A stretch of 54,441 nt of DNA from JAZNQL01 sp045590155 (lineage in GTDB: Bacteria > Bacillota > Clostridia > UMGS1883 > UMGS1540), in contig JAZNQL010000027.1 in assembly GCA_045590155.1 (NCBI GenBank), positions 1-54,441 of the forward strand, in the 5' to 3' direction. How positions within the stretch are numbered: the stretch's first letter is position 1; each line of letters starts with the position of its first letter. This document shows positions 26,351 to 34,859 of the stretch, piece by piece. The translations under genes were made by a program, and so were the position numbers. The notes under the pieces were generated by a model, which saw only the letters and a program-made list of their open reading frames with translations, had not been told where the DNA came from and ran no database searches.

Positions 26351-26798
26351 AAGACACAACGCAATACTTTCTATTATAAAAGAAAATTTTATAGAAACCC
26401 AGCAGGAGCTTTCTGATAAGTTAAGCGAAATGGGTTTTGAAATAACGCAGGCAACTGTGTCAAGAGACATAAAAGAGTTAAGGCTTATAAAGGCACAGGC
26501 GGGAGACGGAAGGTCACGCTATGTAAGAGCTGGCTCGTCGGGGGTTGCCGATTCAAGTTCCAGAATACGCACAATTTTTTCGCATTCTGTTTTAAGTGTT
26601 GATTATGCTTTGAACAATGTAGTAATAAAAACTCTTTCGGGAATGGCACAGGCGGCAGCTATTACTTTAGAATCTATGGCATGGCCCGAAATTTTGGGCA
26701 CAGTAGGCGGCGATGATACGGTTCTAGTTGTTGTGCGCAGCGAAAAAGACGCCTCAAAGCTGACAAAATGTTTAAAAAATATGATAGAAAAGGAATAA
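26340..26798 (+). CDS. argR: Arginine repressor
   Basis: 152 residues from a GTG overlapping the nadK end. The N-terminal winged helix has ETQQELSDKLSEMGFEITQA followed by TVSRDIKELRLIKA, the ArgR DNA-recognition region. The C-terminal hexamerisation and arginine-binding domain ends with GTVGGDDTVLVVVRSEKDA. GGAAGGG precedes the GTG. It represses arginine synthesis genes; no ARG box was identified nearby. Confidence 0.93.
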   Translation: MRTKRHNAILSIIKENFIETQQELSDKLSEMGFEITQATVSRDIKELRLIKAQAGDGRSRYVRAGSSGVADSSSRIRTIFSHSVLSVDYALNNVVIKTLSGMAQAAAITLESMAWPEILGTVGGDDTVLVVVRSEKDASKLTKCLKNMIEKE

Positions 26799-26801
26799 AC
26801 T

Positions 26802-28415
26802 ATGCTTTCCGAACTTGTAATCTCTAATTTAGCTATAATAGATAATGCGCAAATAGCTTTCAAAACAGGGCTTAATGTTTTGACGGGTGAAACAGGTGCG
26901 GGCAAATCTCTTATTATAGATTCAATAAACACGGTTTTAGGAGCAAGAACCTCCACCGATTTAATAAGAAATGGAGCGTCAAGCTTAAGGGTTGAAGCAC
27001 TTTTTTATGTTTCGAAGGAGGATTACCCCGAAACAGACGGAGAAATTATTTTAAGCCGTGAAGTTTTTTCGGACGGAAGAAATTCGTGCAGAATAAACGG
27101 ACGTATGGCTACACTTGCAGAGCTTCGCGAGATTGGACAGAATCTTATAAGTATTCACGGACAAAACGATAGTCAGCGTTTGTTAAAGCCTTCGCTTCAT
27201 CTTGAATTTATAGATAATTATGCAAAAAATCAGGATATTTTAAAAGAATATTCCGAGCTTTATAAGAATAAAAAAGAAATACAAAAACAAATTGAACATT
27301 TAAATTCTCTTGCCGAAAACGAGGCAAAAAGGCTTGATTATCTTAAGTTTTGTCTTGACGAAATATCTGCGGCAAACCTTACAGAAAATGAAGATGCCGC
27401 TCTTATTGAAGAGCGTAACGTTTTAAGAAGCTTTGAAAAAATAAAAGACGGGGTAGACAGTGCGGTAAGAACTCTTTTGCACGACAACGGCGCACTTGAT
27501 TTAATGAATCGTGCAATATCCGAGCTTCCGCAAGGAATTTCGGAAGAGCTTGATTCTTTGAGGGCGGCTCTTTACGATACATATTATTCGGCAAAGGAAG
27601 CAACACGCGAAATAGAATATTATAAAGACAACCTTTCAGGAGATGCATCACGCCTTGAGAATGTAGAAGAAAGACTTGATGTTATATCAAAGCTTAAATC
27701 AAAATACGGTGGCTCAATAGAGGAAGTTCTTGCTTTTGCAAAGAAGGCTGAAAAAGATGTTCTTGAAATAGAAAACAAGGATGAGGAATTGAGCGAATGC
27801 ACTAAACAACTTTCGGATATAAATAAAAAACTTGAAAAGCTTGCTGAAAATCTTACAGAAAAGAGAAAGCAAGCAGCACTCAGAATAGAAAGCGAAGTTT
27901 TAAGCGAGCTTTCAGATCTTGATATGGCGTATGTAAAATTTGCGGTAAAGTATGAAGAAGTTCCGCTTTGTTCACACGGAAAAGATAAAATGGAGTTTTT
28001 AGTTTCAACAACGGGCGACGAGCTAAAACCCCTTGCAAAAATAGCATCGGGCGGCGAAATGTCAAGAATATGTCTTGCATTAAAAACAATTCTTACCGAT
28101 AAAGATAAAGCTGAAACTGTTATTTTTGACGAAATTGATTCGGGAATCAGCGGAATAGCTGCACAGAGGATAGGCAAAAAGCTTAAAACTCTGGGCAAAA
28201 AATGTCAGGTAATATCAATAACACATCTTGCCCAGATAGCCTCAAAAGCAGACCAGCATTTTTGCATATTAAAACAGGAGCAGGACGGAAGATTTAAAAC
28301 AAATGTTACTACTCTTGATTACGATGGAAGACTTTACGAGCTTGCCAGAATAATCGGAGGCGAAAAAATAACCCCCGCAACCAAAGCGGCTGCGGAGGAG
28401 ATGTTGAAGGATTAG
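26802..28415 (+). CDS. recN: DNA repair protein RecN
   Basis: 537 residues, slightly shorter than the usual 550-570. An SMC-like ATPase: Walker A GETGAGKSLIIDS near residue 28, long coiled-coil arms from about 150 to 370, the ABC signature region as ASGGEMSRICLALK and Walker B as ETVIFDEIDSGISG. It acts in double-strand break repair. AAAGGA precedes the ATG; the gap to argR is 3 nt. Its stop codon overlaps that of the convergent membrane-protein gene. Confidence 0.95.
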   Translation: MLSELVISNLAIIDNAQIAFKTGLNVLTGETGAGKSLIIDSINTVLGARTSTDLIRNGASSLRVEALFYVSKEDYPETDGEIILSREVFSDGRNSCRINGRMATLAELREIGQNLISIHGQNDSQRLLKPSLHLEFIDNYAKNQDILKEYSELYKNKKEIQKQIEHLNSLAENEAKRLDYLKFCLDEISAANLTENEDAALIEERNVLRSFEKIKDGVDSAVRTLLHDNGALDLMNRAISELPQGISEELDSLRAALYDTYYSAKEATREIEYYKDNLSGDASRLENVEERLDVISKLKSKYGGSIEEVLAFAKKAEKDVLEIENKDEELSECTKQLSDINKKLEKLAENLTEKRKQAALRIESEVLSELSDLDMAYVKFAVKYEEVPLCSHGKDKMEFLVSTTGDELKPLAKIASGGEMSRICLALKTILTDKDKAETVIFDEIDSGISGIAAQRIGKKLKTLGKKCQVISITHLAQIASKADQHFCILKQEQDGRFKTNVTTLDYDGRLYELARIIGGEKITPATKAAAEEMLKD

Positions 28416-28807
28416 TAGCTTATAACCTTTTCTACATAGATTGCGGTTTTGTTGCCATCAGCTTCCGAAAATTCAACTATGGCAACATTGCCCGGCTCAA
28501 TTTCCAAAAGTTCAAACTGACGTTTTGAGTTGCTATCGAACAAAAAAGTATGTTCTTTGCCATTTACCCTTAAAGTAAAGGTTTCGTCCTCAATGGATAA
28601 AACTTCTCCCTGCCAGGTTTTTTCGTCAAGCTCAACACCTGGATAAACGTCACTTTGTGCATCTTTGTTTTCGGTGCTTTCGGGGAGCTTTGAGGTGGTT
28701 GGAGCAGACCCTTTTAAAAGACTTATATTAAATAACGACAGCATGCCCCATACTGCTAAAGTTATAATAATGGCAATTAAAATCCATAAAACAGTTTTTT
28801 TGTTCAT
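28412..28807 (-). CDS. Membrane-anchored protein of unknown function
   Basis: 131 residues. One N-terminal membrane segment at about 5-27 (VLWILIAIIITLAVWGMLSL), a low-complexity linker rich in Ser, Thr and Glu at about 32-60, then a small beta-rich domain (WQGEVLSIEDETFTLRVNG onward) that could be OB-like. I recognise no family. GGAAAGTG precedes the ATG. Its end overlaps recN tail to tail by 4 nt with no terminator between. Confidence 0.65.
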   Translation of the reverse strand: MNKKTVLWILIAIIITLAVWGMLSLFNISLLKGSAPTTSKLPESTENKDAQSDVYPGVELDEKTWQGEVLSIEDETFTLRVNGKEHTFLFDSNSKRQFELLEIEPGNVAIVEFSEADGNKTAIYVEKVISY

Positions 28808-28895
28808 TTAAACACTTTCCTTTGAAATAAAATTAACACCGTTATTATACACCTGTTTAGCTATAAAACGCAACAGTTTTTCGCATTTTTATTTC

Positions 28896-28924
28896 TTGCT
28901 TTTTAAAATTTTATATGTTAAAAT
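28896..28924 (+). promoter_or_regulatory. Sigma-A promoter for darA-holB-ricT
   Basis: TTGCTT (28896-28901), a 17-nt spacer and TAAAAT (28919-28924), 21 nt before darA. Confidence 0.6.
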
Positions 28925-28945
28925 AAAAAAGAGGAGGGATTGTCA

Positions 28946-29272
28946 ATGAAACTTATTTTTGCAATTGTTTCAACAGAAGATGGAAATAAAGCTCTAAAAA
29001 AATTAAATGCACAAGGCTTCGGAGCAACAAAATTTGCAACCTCCGGCGGCTTTTTGAGAGAAAGAAATATGACTCTTATTTTAGGAACAGAAGAAGACCG
29101 CATTCCTGAGGTTATGCGCATTTTTAAAGAAAATTGCAGTAAACGAACAAAGGTTGCAATAGAAAGCATAAATGCGTCAATGACAGGTTTTTCGGGCTTT
29201 GCTCCGGTTGAAATTGAAGTAGGCGGTGCAACAGTTTTCATAGTAAATGTAGAAAGTTTTGAAAAAATCTGA
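28946..29272 (+). CDS. darA: Cyclic-di-AMP receptor DarA (PII-like, YaaQ/PstA)
   Basis: 108 residues. The N-terminus MKLIFAIVSTEDGNKALKKL, the TKFATSGGFLRERNMTLILG T-loop region and the C-terminal VGGATVFIV are those of the PII-like c-di-AMP receptor. The protein trimerises and binds c-di-AMP between subunits. Gene order with holB and ricT matches the Bacillus subtilis yaaQ-holB-yaaT region (yaaR is missing). GAGGAGGG precedes the ATG. The stop TGA shares its A with the holB ATG. Confidence 0.93.
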   Translation: MKLIFAIVSTEDGNKALKKLNAQGFGATKFATSGGFLRERNMTLILGTEEDRIPEVMRIFKENCSKRTKVAIESINASMTGFSGFAPVEIEVGGATVFIVNVESFEKI

Positions 29273-30234
29273 TGATTGTAGGAAAAGATAAAGTAATATC
29301 TTATTTTAAGAATATTGAAAATATATCACACTTCTACATTTTCAGCGGAGAAGAAGGTATAGGAAAAAAAACAACCGCAGAATATGTAGCGGCACTTTTG
29401 CATTGCACCGGGGAGGAAAAACCCTGCGGAGAATGTTCTGCCTGTCATCAGCACCGGGCATATACACATCCCGATTTTGTAATAGTTGCTGAAGAAGATA
29501 AAAGCAAAAAAAGCATAAGTGTTGAAACGGTAAGAAGCATAGTTTCGGATATGCAGATAAAACCGCTTTTGGCAGATAAAAAAATTTATATTGTTCCAGA
29601 TGCCGACAAATTAAGTCCGCAAGCGCAAAATGCTTTTTTAAAAGCACTCGAGGAAGCACCGCATTATGTAGTAATAATAATGCTTGCAGAGTCTGAAAAA
29701 AATCTTCTCGATACAGTTTTATCGCGCGCATCTATTATAAAAATTCCTGCCTGCACAAAAGATGAAATGGTAAAACTCATACAAAAAGAATATCCTAAAT
29801 CAAACGCAGAGGCAGTAGTGGCATTTGCAGATGGGAATATAGGCAGAGCAATAAAAATATTAGAAGAGGGAGACGGTCTTCGTGCAGAGTTTTTTGAAGC
29901 ACTGTGTTCAAAACCTGTATCGGAAAAAGGCTGGATATACCCAATTATAGAGTGTTTTGAAAAAAATAAAGAACAAATCAATAAACTTTTAATGTATTTT
30001 CACGTTTTCTTGCGTGATGCAATAATGATAAAAGAAGGATACTCTGGCAAAATTATAAACACAGATAAAAAGAACGAAATATCGTCTTTTGCACAAAGCA
30101 TAAGCAGTGCGGCACTTGTTTCCTGTGCAGACAGGGTGTGTGACTGCGGCACAAAATTCGGCAAAGGTTCAAACCTTACACTATGGATAACAAACTTGTT
30201 AATCGGTTGTCGCCAGGATTTTGTTTCAAAATGA
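29272..30234 (+). CDS. holB: DNA polymerase III delta' subunit
   Basis: 320 residues. A clamp-loader AAA+ fold: FSGEEGIGKKTTAEYVAA near 25-42 (Walker A), a zinc module CGECSACHQHRAYTHPDF, KIYIVPDADKLSPQAQNAFL and KALEEAPHYVVIIML (sensor 1 region). Family members load the beta clamp at the replication fork. Translation is coupled to darA through a TGATG overlap. Confidence 0.93.
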   Translation: MIVGKDKVISYFKNIENISHFYIFSGEEGIGKKTTAEYVAALLHCTGEEKPCGECSACHQHRAYTHPDFVIVAEEDKSKKSISVETVRSIVSDMQIKPLLADKKIYIVPDADKLSPQAQNAFLKALEEAPHYVVIIMLAESEKNLLDTVLSRASIIKIPACTKDEMVKLIQKEYPKSNAEAVVAFADGNIGRAIKILEEGDGLRAEFFEALCSKPVSEKGWIYPIIECFEKNKEQINKLLMYFHVFLRDAIMIKEGYSGKIINTDKKNEISSFAQSISSAALVSCADRVCDCGTKFGKGSNLTLWITNLLIGCRQDFVSK

Positions 30235-30255
30235 CAGAAAGGACTGTAAAAAGTT

Positions 30256-31131
30256 TTGGAAATAGTAGGAGTACAGTTTAAAAGTATGGGCAAAGTTTAC
30301 TTTTTTGCCCCAGGGAAATTGAATATAAAGGTTGGCGACAACGTAATAGTGGAAACTGCACAGGGACAGGAATACGGTAAGGTAACAATACCTGTATCTG
30401 ATGTTTCCGAAGATAAAATAGTTGCACCTTTAAAAAATGTTGTAAGGGTAGCTACTGAAAGCGATACAAAACAACTTGAAGAAAACCGCCGTAAGGAAAA
30501 AGAAGCATTTAAAATCTGCAACGAAAGAATACAAAAGCATAAGCTTGATATGAAGCTTATAAGTGTAGAGTATGCATTTGATTGCAGTAAAATTCTGTTT
30601 TATTTTACATCGGGTGGCAGAGTTGATTTCAGAGAGCTTGTAAAGGATTTGGCATCAGTATTCCGTACAAGAATAGAGCTTCGCCAGATAGGTGTGAGGG
30701 ATGAAGCAAAAATGATTGGCGGTCTTGGTATATGCGGAAGAAGTCTTTGCTGCAAATCCTATTTAAACGATTTTCAGCCCGTTTCAATAAAAATGGCAAA
30801 GGAACAGAATCTTTCGTTAAATCCCACAAAAATATCGGGTAGCTGCGGCAGACTTATGTGTTGCCTAAAATACGAGCAGGATACCTATGAGGATTTACTC
30901 CGTGTAATTCCAAGAATAGGCTCGGTTGTAAAAACTCCCGACGGAACGGGAAGCGTTATCGACACTTATATTTTAAGCGAAAGGGTACGTGTAAAAATCG
31001 AAAAAGGCGAAGATTTTGCCGTTAAGGATTACAGCGTAAAGGATATAAAGGTTATATCCGAAGGCAAAGGCAAAAAAGAAAAGCACGATGATGTTGATAT
31101 TGAAGAGCTTAAAAAACTCGAAGATAAATAA
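30256..31131 (+). CDS. ricT: PSP1-domain protein RicT (YaaT)
   Basis: 291 residues from a TTG start. The PSP1 domain carries the cysteines IGGLGICGRSLCCKSYLNDF and SGSCGRLMCCLKYEQD that bind [4Fe-4S] clusters in the RicA-F-T complex, which affects RNase Y activity, sporulation and competence in Bacillus subtilis. The C-terminus is charged. AAAGGA lies about 13 nt before the TTG. It ends the darA-holB-ricT unit, with a strong terminator after it. Confidence 0.93.
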   Translation: MEIVGVQFKSMGKVYFFAPGKLNIKVGDNVIVETAQGQEYGKVTIPVSDVSEDKIVAPLKNVVRVATESDTKQLEENRRKEKEAFKICNERIQKHKLDMKLISVEYAFDCSKILFYFTSGGRVDFRELVKDLASVFRTRIELRQIGVRDEAKMIGGLGICGRSLCCKSYLNDFQPVSIKMAKEQNLSLNPTKISGSCGRLMCCLKYEQDTYEDLLRVIPRIGSVVKTPDGTGSVIDTYILSERVRVKIEKGEDFAVKDYSVKDIKVISEGKGKKEKHDDVDIEELKKLEDK

Positions 31132-31165
31132 AGGCGGTGTAAAAAATTACACCGCCTTTATTTAT
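31130..31165 (+). terminator. Intrinsic terminator of darA-holB-ricT
   Basis: A perfect 12-bp stem AAAGGCGGTGTA / TACACCGCCTTT with a 6-nt loop and T-rich tail, starting at the ricT stop codon. Confidence 0.85.
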
Positions 31166-31266
31166 TTTCAAATGAAACAGCTTTTAAATTTATTCGCTAA
31201 AAAGCTAATCATAAGTAGTTTGTAAGGAATTTTTATCCGGAATATAATTAAATTTGCCAAAAAATA

Positions 31267-31295
31267 TTTACAAAAATCAAAAAGAGGTGTATAAT
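31267..31295 (+). promoter_or_regulatory. Sigma-A promoter for mgtE
   Basis: TTTACA (31267-31272), a 17-nt spacer and TATAAT (31290-31295). The transcript would carry a leader of about 220 nt before mgtE. Confidence 0.75.
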
Positions 31296-31336
31296 AACAT
31301 TGTATTTACTATTATTTTTTAAAAGGTGGTGATTTT

Positions 31337-31429
31337 GTGGACGCGTATCCCGGGCGAGTGAGCAAGTTAAATAAAATATTATCGGTGGCGGCACAAAATA
31401 CATTACCGTGTTTTTTTGTGAGGCATTAA
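31337..31429 (+). CDS. 30-aa leader peptide upstream of mgtE
   Basis: A GTG-initiated 30-codon reading frame ending TAA at 31427-31429. Its ribosome-binding site AAAGGTGGTGAT differs from the perfect complement of the 16S 3' end by one base. The peptide begins VDAYPGRVSKLNK and ends NTLPCFFVRH. Codons 2-9 are markedly GC-richer than the surrounding leader, which suggests constraint. It is followed within 95 nt by two hairpins, the second a terminator abutting mgtE. This is the layout of translation-dependent attenuation. Expression and function are inference. Confidence 0.6.
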   Translation: MDAYPGRVSKLNKILSVAAQNTLPCFFVRH

Positions 31430-31448
31430 AGCTTTTGGGACGAGTGTT

Positions 31449-31465
31449 TCAATAAGCCTTATTGA
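31449..31465 (+). other. Leader hairpin between leader peptide and mgtE terminator
   Basis: TCAATAA-GCC-TTATTGA, a perfect 7-bp stem with a 3-nt loop, located 20 nt after the leader-peptide stop. Confidence 0.45.
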
Positions 31466-31495
31466 TGTTTCTTTAAACCGTTTTTTTCTTTTGCG

Positions 31496-31523
31496 CCGCT
31501 CTTGGAAAAGAGAGGTTTTTTTT
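31496..31523 (+). promoter_or_regulatory. Attenuator: terminator hairpin covering the mgtE ribosome-binding site
   Basis: CCGCTCTT and AAGAGAGG pair around GGAA (7 bp with one mismatch), directly followed by T8 whose last base adjoins the mgtE ATG. The 3' arm is also the mgtE ribosome-binding site AGAGAGG, so folding would both terminate transcription and hide the translation start. Confidence 0.65.
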
Positions 31524-32858
31524 ATGTTCCAAAAACTTGAAGAACTTATCTTGGAACGCAAGTTTACCGAGGTAAGACAAATTCTTATAGAGGCACAACC
31601 CGCTGATTTGGCGGAATATCTTGATTCTGTGCCGGTAAGTGAAGCTTTGCGTCTTTTCAGGCTTATGCCTAAATCAGAAGCGGCTGACACTTTCAGTTAT
31701 ATGCCAAAAGATTTACAACAGAATATAGTTGAAGAAATAACCGACAGGGAAGTATCTGGCATTGTTAAAGAACTTTTTTTGGACGATGCAGTTGACTTTA
31801 TAGAAGAAATGCCTGCAACTGTTGTAAAAAAGGTGCTTTCCAATGTCAGCGAATCAAAGAGAAAGCTTATAAATCAGTTTTTGCAGTACGAGGAAGATTC
31901 TGCCGGAAGCATAATGACAATAGAGTTTGTCGATTTGCGAAGCAGTATGACGGTTTCGGAAGCCTTTGACCATATAAGAAAAACAGGCACAAATAAAGAA
32001 ACTGTTTATACCTGCTATGTAATAGACAAAAACCGTGTGCTTGAAGGAATAATAACGGTAAGAGATTTGCTCTTTGCAGATAAAGACAGTATAATAGGCG
32101 ATATTATGGATACAAATGTCCTTTATGTTTCAACCGATGCCGATCAGGAGGTTGTAGGACTTATGTTTACAAAATACGACCTTTTGTCGGTTCCTGTTGT
32201 TGACAAAGAAAGAAGACTTGTAGGTATTATTACAGTCGATGATGCGGTGGAAGTAATTCAGGAAGAAAATACCGAGGATATAGAAAAGATGGCGGCAGTT
32301 ACGCCTTCAAACGACACCTATTTGCGTACGTCGGTGTTAAATCACTCAAAAAACCGTATAATATGGCTTTTAATACTTATGATATCGGCAACCTTTACAG
32401 CGGCTATAATAGAAAATTTCAGAACTCTTTTTGTGTCGGTGCCGTTACTTGTTTCGTTTATACCTATGCTTATGGGTGCAGGCGGTAACAGCGGAACACA
32501 GGCATCAACTATTGTAATAAGAGGTATAGCTCTTGACGAAATACGTGGCAGCGACTTTTTAAAGGTATGGTGGAAAGAACTGCGAGTTGCGGCTTTGGTA
32601 GGTTTTGTTTTGGCGGCAGTTAACGTTTTTAATATGGTTCTTATTCAGGGCAAAGCGTTAGACCTTGCACTTACAGTAAGCTTAAGCCTTTATGCAACAG
32701 TTATAATATCAAAATCGGTAGGCTCAATGCTTCCCATCCTTGCAAAGCAGATAAAGTTAGACCCCGCAATAATGGCAACCCCTATTCTTACAACAATAGT
32801 GGATGCGGTAGCACTTTTGGTATATTTCTCAATAGCACAGATATTCTTTAATTTTTAA
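31524..32858 (+). CDS. mgtE: Magnesium transporter MgtE
   Basis: 444 residues. An N-terminal helical MgtE_N domain at about 1-125, two CBS domains at about 130-250 (SAGSIMTIEFVDL, YDLLSVPVVDKERRLVGIIT), a connecting helix, and five membrane segments from about 280. Conserved pore-region words include MGAGGNSGTQASTIVIRG and the final PILTTIVDAVALLVYF. It is a Mg-gated Mg2+ channel. ATG 31524 directly follows the T8 tract of the attenuator. No M-box riboswitch is seen; control appears to use the leader peptide and hairpins. Confidence 0.95.
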   Translation: MFQKLEELILERKFTEVRQILIEAQPADLAEYLDSVPVSEALRLFRLMPKSEAADTFSYMPKDLQQNIVEEITDREVSGIVKELFLDDAVDFIEEMPATVVKKVLSNVSESKRKLINQFLQYEEDSAGSIMTIEFVDLRSSMTVSEAFDHIRKTGTNKETVYTCYVIDKNRVLEGIITVRDLLFADKDSIIGDIMDTNVLYVSTDADQEVVGLMFTKYDLLSVPVVDKERRLVGIITVDDAVEVIQEENTEDIEKMAAVTPSNDTYLRTSVLNHSKNRIIWLLILMISATFTAAIIENFRTLFVSVPLLVSFIPMLMGAGGNSGTQASTIVIRGIALDEIRGSDFLKVWWKELRVAALVGFVLAAVNVFNMVLIQGKALDLALTVSLSLYATVIISKSVGSMLPILAKQIKLDPAIMATPILTTIVDAVALLVYFSIAQIFFNF

Positions 32859-32900
32859 TATTGTACTTGCACAGAAACCTTCTTTTTTGAATATAATTTA

Positions 32901-32933
32901 AGCAGTTGTGTCATCTTTGGCACAACTGCTTTT
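32901..32933 (+). terminator. Intrinsic terminator after mgtE
   Basis: A perfect 10-bp stem AGCAGTTGTG / CACAACTGCT with a 10-nt loop, then TTT only. As it lies 20 nt before the sigK start it could also be a 5' stabilising stem for sigK mRNA started at the TATAAT near 32892. Confidence 0.65.
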
Positions 32934-32954
32934 AGCATAAAAGGAGGTAATTTT

Positions 32955-33638
32955 TTGTTATCTTTACTGGCATTTTTGTTTAAAAACATATTTATGGTGT
33001 CTTATGTAGGGCATCAGAACTCGTTTCCGCCGCCCCTTTCGGCAGAAAAAGAGGAAGAGTACATAATAAAATACGAAAATGGCGATGAGGATGCACGAAA
33101 TATACTTATCGAGCATAATCTGCGACTTGTAGCTCATGTTGTAAAAAAGTATCAGGATGGCGGTATCGACCCTGACGATTTAATATCAATAGGCACAATC
33201 GGACTTATAAAGGCAGTTTCTACATACGATTCAAAAAAAAGAATACGAATGGCAACCTATGCGGCACGTTGTATAGAAAACGAGGTTTTAATGGCGTTTA
33301 GGGCAAGAAAGAAAACGGCAAACGAGGTATCGTTAAACGAGCCTTTAGGGGTTGATAAAGCGGGCAACGAAATAAATCTAATAGACGTTTTACAAAACGA
33401 TGACGATGATATAATAGACGATTTTGAGATTAAAAGCCAGAAGGGAAAGCTTTATCAGGCAATAAAAAACCACCTGCAAAAAAGAGAAAAAATAATTATA
33501 GAAGCACGTTACGGACTCTTTGGGAAAAAGGAAAAAACCCAGCGTGAAATAGCAGAAAGTATGGGGATTTCCCGTTCTTATGTGTCGAGGATTGAGAAAA
33601 AAGCTCTGGAAAAGCTGAAAATGGGAATACAAGGATAA
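32955..33638 (+). CDS. sigK: Sporulation sigma factor sigma-K
   Basis: 227 residues from TTG 32955 with AAGGAGG eight bases upstream. The N-terminal pro-sequence MLSLLAFLFKNIFMVSYVGH is hydrophobic, as in pro-sigma-K. Region 2 (EHNLRLVAHVVKKYQDGG, DDLISIGTIGLIKAV, MATYAARCIENEVLMA) and region 4 (TQREIAESMGISRSYVSRIE) are complete. It is the late mother-cell factor that directs coat, cortex and dipicolinate genes. The gene is continuous; no skin prophage interrupts it. Confidence 0.95.
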   Translation: MLSLLAFLFKNIFMVSYVGHQNSFPPPLSAEKEEEYIIKYENGDEDARNILIEHNLRLVAHVVKKYQDGGIDPDDLISIGTIGLIKAVSTYDSKKRIRMATYAARCIENEVLMAFRARKKTANEVSLNEPLGVDKAGNEINLIDVLQNDDDDIIDDFEIKSQKGKLYQAIKNHLQKREKIIIEARYGLFGKKEKTQREIAESMGISRSYVSRIEKKALEKLKMGIQG

Positions 33639-33645
33639 AAATGTC

Positions 33646-33674
33646 TTGCAAAGGCAGATATATAATGATATAAT
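33646..33674 (+). promoter_or_regulatory. Sigma-A promoter for the L,D-transpeptidase gene
   Basis: TTGCAA (33646-33651), a 17-nt spacer and TATAAT (33669-33674), beginning 8 nt after sigK. Confidence 0.65.
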
Positions 33675-33709
33675 ATCTTCACATAAAAAGGAAAGGTGAA
33701 GAAGGTTAT

Positions 33710-34831
33710 ATGAAACTTAAAGTTTGTGCATTTTCGGTAATAATACTGTTAATATTCTCGATGGGTGTTTATGCACATAACGACCCGTATACTTTGCTTA
33801 ATAATATGCAGGTAAGGGTTGAGTCTTTGACAGATTATTGCTACGACGGAGAAGAGGTAGAAGTAAAAATAACGCTTTCTGATGTTTCGGACTATGTAAT
33901 AGGTACTTCACAGTGGTATGTAAACGGCACTGCCGTTGAAGGATGGTACAGTTCTGATTATGACCTCTTTGTAGGAAAGCAAACAATATTCCGTTATACA
34001 CCTGCCTTTGAAAAAGGTATGCAAACAACACTTAATATAGCCTTTGATATAGCATACGGCGGATATCTTAAAAGAACAGAAATTCCTGCCGTAACACTTC
34101 ACAGTTATTCTGATGAATACTACGATACAAAAGACTTGCAAAAGAATGTGCAAACAGTTTTTGTTGAAACAAAAATACTTCGCAATACTCCTACATACAC
34201 TACAAAATATCTTAAAACAGAAAACGGCTCTTTGTCTGCGGGTACAACGGTTTATTATGTGGATCGTTACAGCTCAACAGATGAAAATGATATAACAACT
34301 CTTCATGCAGGATATGTTTTAAGACCTGATGGCGTACATGCATGGGTTCCCCATTCTGTTTTGCAGACTTCAACACAAAATTATACTGATGCAGAAGATT
34401 ATGATATCAAAACCAAGGAAGCCTTTGTAAATACAAAAGGATACGAAAGCGAAACTTGCTATCTTGTATGGATAAGCTTAAAAAAACAAAAGGTAAATGT
34501 TTTTATGGGGCAAAAGGGAGCTTGGCATTATATAAATTCGTTTACCTGTGCAACGGGTAAAAACACAACTCCCACCCCAAAGGGAGAATATACATATTGT
34601 GCCCGCCAGAATGCGTGGATTCATAAAACTTACAGGGTAGGACCTGTGCTTTATATGGATTTGTCAAGGGGAATAGCTATGCATTCGTGGCTTTACTCGC
34701 CTGATGGGAAAAATGTAATTGACTCAACGTTAGGCAGACCCGCATCTTTAGGATGTGTGCGCCTTTCGGGAAATGATATTTCATGGCTTGACTACTATTT
34801 AACAAAAAATACAAAAGTAGTTGTTTATTAA
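33710..34831 (+). CDS. Secreted L,D-transpeptidase (YkuD domain)
   Basis: 373 residues. A signal peptide (MKLKVCAFSVIILLIFSMGV, cleavage near VYA-HN), a beta-sandwich region at about 30-135, a short SH3-like part at about 145-215, then a YkuD domain at about 245-373. The catalytic motif is IAMHSWLY followed by RPASLGCVRLS with Cys349. Family enzymes form 3-3 cross-links in peptidoglycan or anchor proteins. AAAGGTGAAGAAGG lies before the ATG. A lipoprotein gene follows after 28 nt. Confidence 0.88.
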   Translation: MKLKVCAFSVIILLIFSMGVYAHNDPYTLLNNMQVRVESLTDYCYDGEEVEVKITLSDVSDYVIGTSQWYVNGTAVEGWYSSDYDLFVGKQTIFRYTPAFEKGMQTTLNIAFDIAYGGYLKRTEIPAVTLHSYSDEYYDTKDLQKNVQTVFVETKILRNTPTYTTKYLKTENGSLSAGTTVYYVDRYSSTDENDITTLHAGYVLRPDGVHAWVPHSVLQTSTQNYTDAEDYDIKTKEAFVNTKGYESETCYLVWISLKKQKVNVFMGQKGAWHYINSFTCATGKNTTPTPKGEYTYCARQNAWIHKTYRVGPVLYMDLSRGIAMHSWLYSPDGKNVIDSTLGRPASLGCVRLSGNDISWLDYYLTKNTKVVVY

Positions 34832-34859
34832 GCTGTATAAATAAAAAGGAGAAAAAAGA

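Noticed and set aside
31296..31523. M-box (Mg) or other known riboswitch upstream of mgtE
   Set aside because: The conserved M-box words are absent, and the leader is better explained by a short reading frame plus hairpins.
32955..33638. sigK interrupted by a skin-like element
   Set aside because: The frame is continuous through regions 2 to 4; no recombinase gene is nearby.
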